A stretch of DNA of 64,000 nucleotides from Colwellia sp. (GTDB lineage Bacteria > Pseudomonadota > Gammaproteobacteria > Enterobacterales > Alteromonadaceae): positions 21,525-85,524 of the forward strand of contig JAPYOP010000015.1 in the NCBI GenBank assembly GCA_029938115.1, read 5' to 3'. The stretch's first letter is position 1; each line of letters starts with the position of its first letter. A program made the translations under genes and the position numbers. The notes beneath the pieces are model-generated. The model made no database searches. It worked only from the letters and a program-made list of their open reading frames with translations, and was not told where the DNA came from. This document shows, piece by piece, positions 1 through 8,704 of this stretch.

Positions 1-206
1 TTTCTTGCACATATTAGAAAGCTGCCATTGGCACTATGAACACTTGAGTCGCCATGCTTTCCTAAAGCATTCACCCAGCCAAAATGTGCTAGTTCTGTTG
101 AGCCACATGGCGTAAAAAGGTGTTCATTGAGGTGCTTTTCTAAATCTTGCTCTGAATGTTCGAACGGGCGAGTAAAAGCGAAAAAATAAAGGTTCTTAAA
201 CCACAT
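1..206 (-). CDS. rdgC: Recombination-associated protein RdgC, N-terminal part (cut by window edge)
   Basis: Partial gene: the ATG is at 206-204 and the frame stays open to base 1, giving 68 codons of a protein that normally has about 300 residues. The translation opens MWFKNLYFFAFTRPF and continues with FTPCGSTELAHFGWV and a GKHGDSSVHSANG stretch. This is the recognisable N-terminus of RdgC (compare MLWFKNLMVYRLSR and [20 protein letters not shown] in E. coli). RdgC is a ring-shaped, nucleoid-associated DNA-binding protein that modulates RecA function. The rest of the gene lies outside the window, so its integrity cannot be judged. Confidence 0.88.
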   Translation of the reverse strand, partial: MWFKNLYFFAFTRPFEHSEQDLEKHLNEHLFTPCGSTELAHFGWVNALGKHGDSSVHSANGSFLICAR

Positions 207-273
207 ACATTGGATCCTAGGCTTGAGGTCACTTTGGCATATTAAGTGATATTGATTTTTAAAAAGCCATATT

Positions 274-644
274 ATACCAATTGAATTAATGAATACACCA
301 CTTAGCGAGAATTAAAAGGCTTAGAGGCAAGGCATTGATTGAAGAGAATGGTTATTCTCGGTAATTGCTCCTGCATTACCCTAATTCACCACATCCATGT
401 GGTTCCCTTGTCAAAATCAATAACGCCGCATGTAAGCCTTTGCCTTTTATTAGGTACTCGTCCTTCGGGAATTCAGTAGCAAACTGATAACATCGCAAAA
501 TGAATGAAATATACGACTTCATGGATGCAGAAGATAGAGCGACTCAGGAGATAAAGCCGAGAATAACTATGTTTAACTCATTTTGCTTGCTCTAAGCTCG
601 CTACTGTAGTTCTAAGTTGAGCGATTCATTATTTCAGTTGGTAT
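274..644 (-). repeat. MITE-like intergenic repeat, copy 1 (371 bp, terminal inverted repeats)
   Basis: This element fills most of the 486 bp gap between rdgC and the sensor kinase gene. Its ends are imperfect inverted repeats: ATACCAATTGAATTAATGAAT on the left, and the complement of ATACCAACTGAAATAATGAAT on the right. The inner sequence matches, in reverse orientation, the element at 26911-27224 almost base for base. Copy 1 carries about 46 extra bases (around 514-559) and a second extra stretch of about 11 bases near 445-460. It has no ORF and no transposase. Non-autonomous mobile element (MITE) is the best reading; a clear target-site duplication was not found. Confidence 0.8.
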
Positions 645-692
645 TACCTGAAAAAAACCACTGGATCATTAGCATTTATATAAATGCTTATT

Positions 693-2438
693 CTAAGAAC
701 GCATATCAGGTACTTCGATATGATAGCTAAGTCCTTGCTCTATTTCACTGTGTGCTGTAATACTGCCGTTTAGAGTATCTACAACTAGGTTATTAATAAT
801 ATGTGTCCCTAGCCCTGTACCTCCTTTGCCTGCTTTTGTTGTGTAAAAAGCGTCAAATAATTTTTCAAGCGATTCTTCATTAATTCCATGACCATTATCG
901 CTGTAGTCTATAATGAGTCTTTCGTGGTCAAATTTAACATCAATTGTTATTTCACCATGGTTAATATTTTCAAAGCCATGAACAATTGAGTTAATAACTA
1001 AGTTAATAACTATTTGGGCAATAGCGCCAGGGTGGCTATATATTTCAATGTTTTTATCGCAGTTCACTTTAATGCTATGACCGGTTTTTTTAAGTTTCGG
1101 GTGTACCGATTGAACTATTTCATCGAGATAACTGGATATATTGAATAAACGAATTTTATCACTCGTTTGATCGACAGCAACATGCTTAAAGCTAGTGAGT
1201 AACTCTGAAGCCCTATTAAGGTTGTTGGTTAGTAATGTAGTACTTTGATTTGCATTTTTAATGAAGTTTTCAATACCCTTTTTAGACATTTTATTTTGTT
1301 CTAGATCTTGCTGTAAACGCGTGAGTAGATCTAACAAATAGCTTGATGATGTAATGCTTATTCCAACAGGCGTGCTTACTTCATGGGATACTTCAGCAGA
1401 AAGCTCTCCTAGTGAAGCCATTTTTTCTGCTTCTAATAGTCGTTCTTTTGCTTTATTTAACTCTCCAATAGAGTGAATTAAGTTTTTATTGGTGGTTATT
1501 AACGTTCGTTCTGTTTCACTGCGGCGGGTGTTCTCTTCTTGTAATGTTTTTTTCTGTTTTAACAACTCTTTTTGCTGAACTTCCATTTTTAACATAGTAG
1601 TACTTAATGAAGATGTCTTTTTGGCAACTTCTAACTCAAGTAGTAGATTTTGTTCATCTATCTGGTCTTTAGCTCTATCAGTTTCTAATTGTGATATGGC
1701 TAGTTTATCTTTGAATTCAACCAACTCGGTAATTAAGTTATTGTAAGCATCCTCAAGAATTTTCAATTCGTTTTTTTCATAATTCATCGAATGAAGTTTT
1801 GATGCTTCTGGGTCGTCTAAATCTATTTGTTTGATTTGTTCGGTTAGTTCATTTAGCGGTGCAGTTAAAAGTTTATTAAAAGCTAGAGTAAATAAAAACA
1901 CTAAAAATGCTGTTTTAACAATGGCATTACCAATGAGAAAGTAAATGCCAACTTCGATACGACTAAAGATTACAGCGTTGCTTGATAATAGCGTTACTCG
2001 TCCAACAGAAGTAGTACGGCCTGAAAACTCAAAAATTAGCGGAAATGAATGGCCGAATAATCCTTCACTGATTGAGCTAATGCCTTTTGATTCTCCTTTT
2101 AAATCATTATTATCTATTTTCAGTTTTTCAGGAGAGATCACTTCACCTAATTGAGTGATGATATTATTTGCTTCATCGGTAACGGTAATCCCTTTGATCA
2201 TAGGGATGGCCACTAAACCTTCTGAAATATCTACAGCTTGCTGGGTGTTAAGCTCCCATACGGCACGTGTTAAACTACCACTAATAGTTTTCTCTAAGGT
2301 GAGAAGCTCACTATTAATGTGATTTTTGGTATTAAAGTACTCGGCAACAATTTGGATGCCCGTTACGCTCACGGTTAAAATGAAATAAAAGGAGAGTACT
2401 CTAGTGAGGAGTTTTCGAGAAATGCTCGTTACTTTCAT
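693..2438 (-). CDS. Membrane sensor histidine kinase (orphan)
   Basis: 581 residues. There is an N-terminal transmembrane helix (about 12-31), a periplasmic sensor region of about 130 residues, a second helix (about 165-187), and a HAMP-like linker. A long coiled coil (about 240-335) rich in Glu, Lys and Leu follows. The dimerisation/phosphoacceptor domain has SLGELSAEVSHEVSTPVG with His352, and the C-terminal HATPase has an N-box (NLVINSIVHG), DNGHG and a GTGLG box. No response regulator is adjacent on this strand, so the partner is unknown. The gene diverges from the PHO-box porin and shares its 269 bp control region. Signal sensed: not determinable. Confidence 0.85.
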   Translation of the reverse strand: MKVTSISRKLLTRVLSFYFILTVSVTGIQIVAEYFNTKNHINSELLTLEKTISGSLTRAVWELNTQQAVDISEGLVAIPMIKGITVTDEANNIITQLGEVISPEKLKIDNNDLKGESKGISSISEGLFGHSFPLIFEFSGRTTSVGRVTLLSSNAVIFSRIEVGIYFLIGNAIVKTAFLVFLFTLAFNKLLTAPLNELTEQIKQIDLDDPEASKLHSMNYEKNELKILEDAYNNLITELVEFKDKLAISQLETDRAKDQIDEQNLLLELEVAKKTSSLSTTMLKMEVQQKELLKQKKTLQEENTRRSETERTLITTNKNLIHSIGELNKAKERLLEAEKMASLGELSAEVSHEVSTPVGISITSSSYLLDLLTRLQQDLEQNKMSKKGIENFIKNANQSTTLLTNNLNRASELLTSFKHVAVDQTSDKIRLFNISSYLDEIVQSVHPKLKKTGHSIKVNCDKNIEIYSHPGAIAQIVINLVINSIVHGFENINHGEITIDVKFDHERLIIDYSDNGHGINEESLEKLFDAFYTTKAGKGGTGLGTHIINNLVVDTLNGSITAHSEIEQGLSYHIEVPDMRS

Positions 2439-2601
2439 ATAATATTAATCTGCGTGAGATGAAACGGTTATAAATATGATTTTAGCTAATTTTTACAAAA
2501 GGATAAAATTTTTTTTATAAAAAATGATGAAACAAGAAAAATTGACTCTTATAAGCTAAAATCAATAGCCAGTATCATAAAATATCTGAATTTTACTCAC
2601 C

Positions 2602-2639
2602 TTGTCATATTTATATCACCTTGTCATATTTATGTCATA
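2602..2639 (+). promoter_or_regulatory. Two tandem PHO boxes upstream of the porin gene
   Basis: Two PhoB-type direct-repeat units: TGTCATA-TTTA-TATCACC (from 2603) and TGTCATA-TTTA-TGTCATA (from 2622). Within each unit the 7-mers are 11 bp apart, as in the classic PHO box, and the two units are 19 bp apart. The sites lie about 70-105 bp before the porin ATG. They predict phosphate-starvation induction by PhoB, which is encoded just downstream. Confidence 0.8.
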
Positions 2640-2707
2640 AAACAGGGATAGCATAGCAGTCAAATAATTCATTACTTGTATTAATTAAAAATAAAAAGGC
2701 TTAAAAC

Positions 2708-3682
2708 ATGAAACTAGTAAAAAGTGCTCTTGCTTTAGCAGTAAGCTCAATTATAGCGCAGCCGGCATTGGCTGCTGACGAAGCGAAAAGTGATGCTGTA
2801 AATTTTTATGGCAAATTGAACATTAGTATTCAGGCATCAGATGAGAAAGGTGAAACCTTTAATGAACTAAAAAGTAATGCTTCTCGTATTGGTGTTAAGG
2901 GCAAGTATAAGTTAGATACGGGCTACGAATTAACAGCAATTTATAAACTTGAATGGCAAGTTAATGTTGATGATGATTCAAAAGATACATTAACAGCTCG
3001 TAACCAATGGATTGGTGTTAAAGGTAATTTTGGTGAAGTCACTATGGGACGCTCAGATACTACTTTGAAAGTATCTCAGGGTAAGTTTGATTTATTTAAT
3101 GATTATGAAGGTGATTTGAAGCATTTATTTATTGGTGAGAATAGGGTTACTGATGCATTAACTTATAAATCACCTAGCTTTAACAATATAAAGTTTTTAG
3201 CGAGTTACATTCTTTCTGAAGACAAAAATTTGAGTGACCCATTTTCAGTGGGAGTTCAATTTGGTGATACTAGTTTAAAGAAAACTAACTTTTTTGTATC
3301 GCTTGCTCATGATGAAAATATGCAAGGAAAAAATGCCACTTATCAAACGACACGTTTAGTTGGTATGTATAAAATAGGTAATTTACGCTTAGGTGGTATT
3401 TTGACTGAAAGTGAGATTAGTGAAGGAGAACTTTCAGGTTTAAGCGAAAATGGCTATGCAGTTAATGCATCTTATAAGATGGGAAAAGTGCTTGCGAAAG
3501 TACAATATCAAGAATTTGCAGGTGCGGCTGCAATTAATGTAGGTGCAGATTACAAATTAGGAAAAAATACCAAGGCTTATATTTGGTATACTGATCGCGA
3601 AGGTTTAAGCTTTGATGGTGATACAATTAAGAAAGCCACAGAGGGTAATTACCTAGGTATTGGTATGGAACAAAATTTTTAG
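2708..3682 (+). CDS. Outer-membrane porin, probable phosphate-starvation porin
   Basis: 324 residues with a Sec signal peptide (MKLVKSALALAVSSIIAQPALA, cleavage after ALA). The body is that of a Gram-negative trimeric porin: NFYGKLNISIQ at the mature start, SRIGVKGKYKL, the loop/strand motif NQWIGVKGNFGEVTMGRSDTTLK, alternating amphipathic strands, and a C-terminal strand ending in Phe (GIGMEQNF), the outer-membrane assembly signal. Two PHO boxes upstream and phoB-phoR downstream suggest that it lets phosphate or phosphorylated compounds cross the outer membrane when phosphate is scarce, by analogy with PhoE. Substrate preference is inferred, not visible. A terminator follows. Confidence 0.88.
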   Translation: MKLVKSALALAVSSIIAQPALAADEAKSDAVNFYGKLNISIQASDEKGETFNELKSNASRIGVKGKYKLDTGYELTAIYKLEWQVNVDDDSKDTLTARNQWIGVKGNFGEVTMGRSDTTLKVSQGKFDLFNDYEGDLKHLFIGENRVTDALTYKSPSFNNIKFLASYILSEDKNLSDPFSVGVQFGDTSLKKTNFFVSLAHDENMQGKNATYQTTRLVGMYKIGNLRLGGILTESEISEGELSGLSENGYAVNASYKMGKVLAKVQYQEFAGAAAINVGADYKLGKNTKAYIWYTDREGLSFDGDTIKKATEGNYLGIGMEQNF

Positions 3683-3722
3683 TTTATTCTACTGAAGGCC
3701 TATATTTTAAGAAAATAAAGCT

Positions 3723-3755
3723 CCGGTATTAGCTAACCCTGATATCGGATTTTTT
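3723..3755 (+). terminator. Rho-independent terminator after the porin
   Basis: Stem CCGGTAT / ATATCGG (3723-3729 with 3742-3748, one G-U pair), 12-base loop, then A and a run of six T. It separates the porin from phoB, so phoB relies on its own promoter. Confidence 0.7.
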
Positions 3756-3789
3756 ATTTAAAATAGAAAAATGTTTGCTTATTGAATAA

Positions 3790-3808
3790 TTGTCATAAAA
3801 CTGTCACT
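3790..3808 (+). promoter_or_regulatory. PHO box of phoB
   Basis: TGTCATA-AAAC-TGTCACT at 3791-3808 is a near-consensus PHO box, 7-mers 11 bp apart. A CACAAT -10-like hexamer follows about 10 bp downstream (3818-3823), the usual layout when PhoB replaces a -35 contact. It predicts autoregulation of phoBR. Confidence 0.85.
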
Positions 3809-3866
3809 TTTGTTGTGCACAATATCAATACTGAATTTATATGATGTAATAAGTTAAGGCCCATGT

Positions 3867-4598
3867 ATGAGTGGATACATTTTAGTTGTAGAAGATGAAA
3901 CACCAATTAGAGAAATGATTACTTTTGTTTTAGAGCAAAATGGCTTTAACTCAGTTGAAGCGGTTGATATAAAACAGGCTAAAGAAAAAATTGTTGAACC
4001 TTACCCTGATTTAATCTTATTAGATTGGATGTTACCTGGTGGTAGTGGTGTTAAATTAGCTAAAGAACTTAAGCAAAGTGAATATAGCCGGAATATTCCT
4101 ATTATTATGTTAACAGCGCGTGCTGATGAAGATGATAAAGTAAAAGGCTTAGATGCCGGGGTTGATGACTATGTAACTAAGCCATTTTCGCCGAAAGAGT
4201 TAATTGCTCGCATTAAAGCGGTTATCCGCCGAGTATCACCAACTTTATTGGCTGAGAAGGTGGAGTTTCATGGCTTGAAGTTAGACCCTCTTTCGCATCA
4301 TGTTACCATTAATGATGACCCTTTAGATTTAGGGCCTACAGAGTTTCGTTTATTACATTTTTTTATGACCCATACAGAACGTGTATATTCACGCGAACAA
4401 CTGCTTGATAATGTTTGGGGTACTAATGTTTATGTTGAAGATAGAACCGTTGATGTTCACATCAGACGTTTAAGAAAAGCTATTTCAGGCAATGGTCATG
4501 AAGATTTTATTCAGACTGTTCGTGGTGCGGGTTACCGGTTTTCTGGAAAATCGTCCGCTAAAATTAAAAATAGTAAAACCATAAAACAAACCAATTAA
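3867..4598 (+). CDS. phoB: Phosphate regulon response regulator PhoB
   Basis: 243 residues, OmpR/PhoB type. The N-terminal receiver has the acidic pair in VVEDE, phosphoacceptor Asp53 in [13 protein letters not shown], the switch Thr in MLTARADE and Lys in [13 protein letters not shown]. The C-terminal winged helix has [17 protein letters not shown], the recognition region [14 protein letters not shown] and the wing VRGAGYRFS. The C-terminus is about 14 residues longer than in E. coli and is Lys/Ser rich. AAGG lies 8 bases before the ATG. It has its own PHO box and is followed 26 bp later by phoR. It activates phosphate-acquisition genes when phosphorylated. Confidence 0.95.
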   Translation: MSGYILVVEDETPIREMITFVLEQNGFNSVEAVDIKQAKEKIVEPYPDLILLDWMLPGGSGVKLAKELKQSEYSRNIPIIMLTARADEDDKVKGLDAGVDDYVTKPFSPKELIARIKAVIRRVSPTLLAEKVEFHGLKLDPLSHHVTINDDPLDLGPTEFRLLHFFMTHTERVYSREQLLDNVWGTNVYVEDRTVDVHIRRLRKAISGNGHEDFIQTVRGAGYRFSGKSSAKIKNSKTIKQTN

Positions 4599-4624
4599 GT
4601 AACTAACGTAAGCAAGTAAATATA

Positions 4625-5665
4625 ATGCCATCTTATTCTCAAAAACCAAAAACACAAGACTTTCGTTTTCATTCAGGTATTGAAGCATTGCCTGATGCAG
4701 CCCTCATTTTATCGCCAGAATTAATCATTATCTCTGGTAATAAAAAGGCGCAACGTTTGCTTGGAGTACGTTTTCCTGAGGATGTTGGTAGGAATATAGA
4801 GCAACTACTTGTTGACCCTGTATTTTCAGAGTATTTAACACAAGACAATTTCGAATCACCTTGTTTAATTACATCGCCAATTAATGATGAGTTACAGTTA
4901 GAAATATCAGTAATGGCTTTTGGTAGTGAACGCGTTATTTTAATGTCTCGTGCTATTGCTAAGTACCATCGAATGAAGAAAATGCGCCGCGAGTTTGTTG
5001 CTAATGTTTCTCATGAATTGAAAACACCACTAACGGTTGTTCGCGGTTATGTGGAAATGATACAAGAAACAGATCATGCGCTTGATCCTCATTGGCAAAA
5101 AGTGTTTGGTACCATTGAAGGGCAAGTATCGAGAATGGAACGATTAGTTGAACAACTACTTAGTTTATCTAAAGTTGAAAACAATCGTGATGACGACGAC
5201 ATGAGCCCTGTAGATATGCCGGTACTTATTGAAAATCTTGTTGAAGATGCTAAATGGCTTAATCAAGAGAAAAAGCATGAAATACGCACAGATATCATTC
5301 AAGATGTTGGTGTATTTGGCATTGAAACAGAGTTAAAAAGTGCCTGCGCCAATTTAATTTCTAATGCCATTGCTTATACGCCAGCCGGTGGCGTTATTAA
5401 TGTTTATTGGCAGCGTGATGGTGACAAGTTAGTTTTTAGCGTGAAAGATAATGGTGATGGTATAAAAGCAGACAAACTCAATAGACTTACAGAGCGCTTT
5501 TACCGTGTTGATAAATCACGCTCTCGTGATACCGGCGGATCAGGTCTTGGCCTTGCCATAGTAAAACATGTATTACTTCACCATAAAGCAGAATTAATTA
5601 TTAGCAGTGTGTGGGGTGAGGGCAGTGAGTTTGCTATTTATTTTGATGAAGGAACGGCATGTTAA
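4625..5665 (+). CDS. phoR: Phosphate regulon histidine kinase PhoR lacking the N-terminal membrane segments
   Basis: 346 residues against about 430 in E. coli. The sequence starts just before the conserved PAS-domain opening (RFHSGIEALPDAALIL, equal to RFRSGAESLPDAVVL of E. coli, which lies near residue 100 there). The HisKA domain has FVANVSHELKTPLTVVRGYVEM with His130. The HATPase has NLISNAIAYTP, DNGDGI, TERFYRVDKSRSRDTGGSGLGLAIVKH. An in-frame TAA at 4604-4606 rules out a longer start, so the two membrane helices and linker are absent and the kinase should be cytoplasmic. Co-transcribed with phoB. Confidence 0.93.
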   Translation: MPSYSQKPKTQDFRFHSGIEALPDAALILSPELIIISGNKKAQRLLGVRFPEDVGRNIEQLLVDPVFSEYLTQDNFESPCLITSPINDELQLEISVMAFGSERVILMSRAIAKYHRMKKMRREFVANVSHELKTPLTVVRGYVEMIQETDHALDPHWQKVFGTIEGQVSRMERLVEQLLSLSKVENNRDDDDMSPVDMPVLIENLVEDAKWLNQEKKHEIRTDIIQDVGVFGIETELKSACANLISNAIAYTPAGGVINVYWQRDGDKLVFSVKDNGDGIKADKLNRLTERFYRVDKSRSRDTGGSGLGLAIVKHVLLHHKAELIISSVWGEGSEFAIYFDEGTAC

Positions 5666-5686
5666 AGTCGTGAGCCAGAAAAGTAA

Positions 5687-5719
5687 CGAGTTGCGAATGC
5701 TCTAAAAATTCGAAACTCG
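5687..5719. other. Hairpin between convergent phoR and gcvR
   Basis: CGAGTTGCGAAT (5687-5698) pairs with ATTCGAAACTCG (5708-5719) with one mismatch and a 9-base loop. There is no clear T run on either strand. It probably contributes to transcript ends of the two convergent genes. Confidence 0.45.
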
Positions 5720-5729
5720 CAGGAGGGTG

Positions 5730-6227
5730 TTACCTAGTAATATCAACCATTAAATCATCAGCAATATGTTCTAATGCGTCTATCAATTCATCTACATTTG
5801 TTTCATTCATGGCAATTTGCACTTTAGCATTAAACATCAATTGACCTGTATGGGCTGCGCTGCTTTGTGAACTAACAAGTTTAATTAAGTTGCCGCCTTG
5901 GTGATGAATCACAGATGATATTTCTTGTACAATGCCAACTCGATCATTGGCTGTTAATTCTAAAACTAAGTTAGTACTTACTTTGTCAGAAACTGCTTTG
6001 GCTACTTCTATTTGACAGGTCAAGCCATCTATATTTTCAAGTGCTGAAACTAATGCGTTAGTGTTACTTTCATCAACCGATACTTCTATTACCCCAGCAA
6101 AGAATCCAGATAAATGGTGTAAGCTACTTACCTGCCAGTTTCCTTGGTGTTCATTAATAATTTTAGATAAAGTGTCAACGATGCCGGTTTGATCTGCACC
6201 TATACATGAAATGACAATATGATTCAT
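5730..6227 (-). CDS. gcvR: GcvR-type ACT-domain regulator (glycine cleavage repressor family)
   Basis: 165 residues made of two ACT domains. The first opens HIVISCIGADQTGIVDTLSKII with the loop HLSGFFAGVIEV. The second has LVLELTANDRVGIVQEISSVIHHQGGNL. This is the size and arrangement of GcvR, which in E. coli counteracts the activator GcvA at the glycine-cleavage operon. A LysR protein of GcvA type is encoded 2.5 kb away (8705-9610), but nothing shows that the two work together. The GcvR family also contains uncharacterised paralogues, so the exact role is less certain than the family. Confidence 0.75.
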   Translation of the reverse strand: MNHIVISCIGADQTGIVDTLSKIINEHQGNWQVSSLHHLSGFFAGVIEVSVDESNTNALVSALENIDGLTCQIEVAKAVSDKVSTNLVLELTANDRVGIVQEISSVIHHQGGNLIKLVSSQSSAAHTGQLMFNAKVQIAMNETNVDELIDALEHIADDLMVDITR

Positions 6228-6284
6228 AGGAGGTCCTTAAATGAGGTGTTCTTGAGAATAAAAAGTTTAATGGGTAGTTTTAGT

Positions 6285-6650
6285 TTAACTAGTGCGAGAA
6301 AGTTGGCTAAGCTCTTTGTCTAACTGTTCTTTGTTGCCTAAGTTAAGCTCTACTAAACGACGTAAATGGGTAACACTGTCTATATCAATAGCATTACATT
6401 GCAACCCTGTTTCATCGTCTTGTTCGTGAACAACGGCAATGTGCATTGATACTTCAGATTCATTGTCGGATAAAAAAAAGCTTAACGTGCCAAACTTGCC
6501 CTTTAACGAATGTTCAGACTCTACTGCTGTGACTAAAGCACCATTAAGAGAAATATCGTGAATAGATACAGGGTAAGCATTATCTTCAACATTTAAAACC
6601 GCTTTAATTGAAAATAATATACGAGTAAATTGTCGTCTGTTTTCTATCAA
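6285..6650 (-). CDS. PilZ-domain protein (probable c-di-GMP receptor)
   Basis: 121 residues, essentially a single PilZ domain. The N-terminal RRQFTR supplies the RxxxR signature and DISLNGAL (about residues 32-39) supplies DxSxxG, the two motifs that bind cyclic di-GMP. The start is TTG at 6650 because no in-frame ATG precedes the conserved ENRRQFTR, and no good ribosome site is seen, so the start is uncertain by a few codons. It sits between gcvR and ettA on the same strand. The output it controls (motility, adhesion) cannot be read from the sequence. Confidence 0.8.
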   Translation of the reverse strand: MIENRRQFTRILFSIKAVLNVEDNAYPVSIHDISLNGALVTAVESEHSLKGKFGTLSFFLSDNESEVSMHIAVVHEQDDETGLQCNAIDIDSVTHLRRLVELNLGNKEQLDKELSQLSRTS

Positions 6651-6724
6651 AATATGGCCATTGAGGTTGTTTACTATTAAAACATACTCTTAGCATAGAC
6701 TGGTTTGTAATTAATTGGTATAGC

Positions 6725-6761
6725 AAAAGGCCGTTAAAAATTAATATTTCAACGGCCTTTT
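6725..6761. terminator. Bidirectional-type terminator downstream of ettA
   Basis: AAAAGGCCGTT (6725-6735) and AACGGCCTTTT (6751-6761) form a perfect 11-bp stem with a 15-base loop. It lies 17 bp beyond the ettA stop and before the PilZ gene start, so it should end the ettA transcript. Confidence 0.75.
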
Positions 6762-6777
6762 AGTTTTATATAACAGA

Positions 6778-8463
6778 CTAAGTTTTACCAATTTTTTTAT
6801 ACTTAATACGATGGGGTTCAATAGCTGCAGCACCTAAGGTTTTCTTCAGCCATGCTTCATAATCAGTAAAGTTACCTTCATAGAAGTTTATCTGTCCCTC
6901 ATCACGGTAATCTAAGATGTGAGTGGCAATTCTGTCAAGGAACCAGCGATCATGAGAAATAACCATGGCACAACCAGGAAACTCTAATAAAGCTTCTTCT
7001 AAAGCTCGCAGTGTTTCTATATCTAAATCATTGGTTGGCTCATCTAGTAATAAAACATTACCACCCGTTTGTACTAATTTTGCTAAATGTACGCGATTTC
7101 GTTCACCACCCGATAATTGACCAATAACTTTTTGCTGATCATTACCTTTAAAATTAAAGCGGCTTACATAGGCACGGCTAGGAATTTCATAGCTGCCAAT
7201 TTGTAAAATATCATGACCTTGTGATATTTCTTGATAAACTGTTTTGCTGTTATCCATGTCATCACGAAATTGGTCGACACTGGCCAATTTTACTGTGTTG
7301 CCTATAATAATCTCGCCTGAATCAGGTTGCTCGGCGCCCGACATCATTTTAAATAAGGTTGACTTACCTGCGCCGTTAGCACCAATAATGCCAACAATTG
7401 CGCCTTTAGGTACGCTAAAACTTAAATCATCAATTAATACTCTATCGCCAAATGACTTAGTAAGGTTATTAACATCTAATACTTTGTCACCTAAACGAGG
7501 CCCAGGTGGAATGTATAGTTCGTTAGTTTCATTACGTTTTTGATGTTCTTGAGAGTTAAGCTCTTCAAAGCGTGCCAGACGGGCTTTGCTTTTTGACTGC
7601 CGAGCTTTAGGATTTGAACGAACCCATTCAAGCTCTTGTTTAATCGTTTTTTGTAAAGCCGATTCACTTTTACTTTCTTGCTCTAAGCGGGCATCTTTTT
7701 GTTCTAACCACGAAGAGTAATTACCTTCCCACGGAATGCCGTAACCTCGGTCAAGCTCTAAAATCCAACCAGCAACATTATCTAAGAAATACCTATCATG
7801 AGTAATAGCAACAACAGTACCTGGATAGTCGTGTAAGAAGCGCTCTAACCAAGCAACAGACTCAGCATCTAAATGGTTGGTTGGCTCATCAAGTAACAAC
7901 ATGTCGGGCTTTTGTAATAATAAACGACAAAGGGCAACACGACGACGCTCACCACCACTTAATATAGCAATTTTTTGATCCCATGGCGGTAAACGTAAAG
8001 CGTCAGCTGCACGTTCAAGCACGTTATCAATGTTATGGCCATCTTGGCTATTAATAATATCTTCTAGCTCGCCTTGCTCTTTTGCTAGTGCGTCAAAATC
8101 AGCATCTTCAGCTGCATATTCGTTATACACTTCATCAAGACGTTTTAAAGCATTTTTAACTTCACTAACGGCTTGTTCAACAATTTCACGGACAGTTTTA
8201 TCTTCATCAAGTACAGGCTCTTGCGGTAGATAGCCAATGTTAGTACCACTTAATGCTTTGGCTTCCCCTTCAAACTCAGTATCTACTCCAGCCATAATGC
8301 GCAAGAGTGTTGATTTACCTGAACCATTGAGCCCGAGAACACCAATTTTAGCGCCAGGGAAAAATGACAATGAAATATCTTTTAAAATGGTACGTTTGGG
8401 CGCGACAATTTTTGAAACGCGATTCATCGACATGATGAATTTGTCTGGAAGTGGCTGAGCCAT
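6778..8463 (-). CDS. ettA: Energy-dependent translational throttle protein EttA (ABC-F ATPase)
   Basis: 561 residues, the usual EttA length (555 in E. coli). It has two ABC domains without membrane segments. Domain 1 has Walker A GLNGSGKST, signature LSGGERRR and Walker B LLLDEPTNHLD. The linker (PtIM) is charged and helical, about residues 245-320. Domain 2 has GANGAGKST, LSGGERNRVHLAK and LLLDEPTNDLD. The opening (SKIVAPKRTILKDISLSFFPGAKIG) matches EttA specifically rather than Uup or YheS. EttA binds the ribosomal E site and gates the first elongation steps according to the ATP/ADP ratio. Single-gene transcript with its own terminator. Confidence 0.95.
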   Translation of the reverse strand: MAQPLPDKFIMSMNRVSKIVAPKRTILKDISLSFFPGAKIGVLGLNGSGKSTLLRIMAGVDTEFEGEAKALSGTNIGYLPQEPVLDEDKTVREIVEQAVSEVKNALKRLDEVYNEYAAEDADFDALAKEQGELEDIINSQDGHNIDNVLERAADALRLPPWDQKIAILSGGERRRVALCRLLLQKPDMLLLDEPTNHLDAESVAWLERFLHDYPGTVVAITHDRYFLDNVAGWILELDRGYGIPWEGNYSSWLEQKDARLEQESKSESALQKTIKQELEWVRSNPKARQSKSKARLARFEELNSQEHQKRNETNELYIPPGPRLGDKVLDVNNLTKSFGDRVLIDDLSFSVPKGAIVGIIGANGAGKSTLFKMMSGAEQPDSGEIIIGNTVKLASVDQFRDDMDNSKTVYQEISQGHDILQIGSYEIPSRAYVSRFNFKGNDQQKVIGQLSGGERNRVHLAKLVQTGGNVLLLDEPTNDLDIETLRALEEALLEFPGCAMVISHDRWFLDRIATHILDYRDEGQINFYEGNFTDYEAWLKKTLGAAAIEPHRIKYKKIGKT

Positions 8464-8704
8464 GTAAAGCCTTTTTATTTAAGGAGAATTATATACTGTT
8501 ATTGTAGGGGGGATAATGCTGAACAGTCAATGGATGAGGTCAGTTTACTTACTCGAATAGAAAATATATCTAAAAGTCTTTATTACTCTAGTTTTGATTG
8601 AGCGTTGTTAACCATATCACTTATTAGTGAGAGCTCTCATCGTTGAGCTACTCGCTATATAGAATCAGCCACGAATCAATTGTTGGTCTAATGCACGTAT
8701 TACT

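Noticed and set aside
4485..4688. Minus-strand frame with a hydrophobic run across the phoB-phoR junction, which looks like a membrane protein and could be mistaken for the missing PhoR anchor
   Set aside because: It is antisense to the end of phoB and the start of phoR, has no ribosome site, and the hydrophobicity comes from the complement of Lys/Asn-rich codons.
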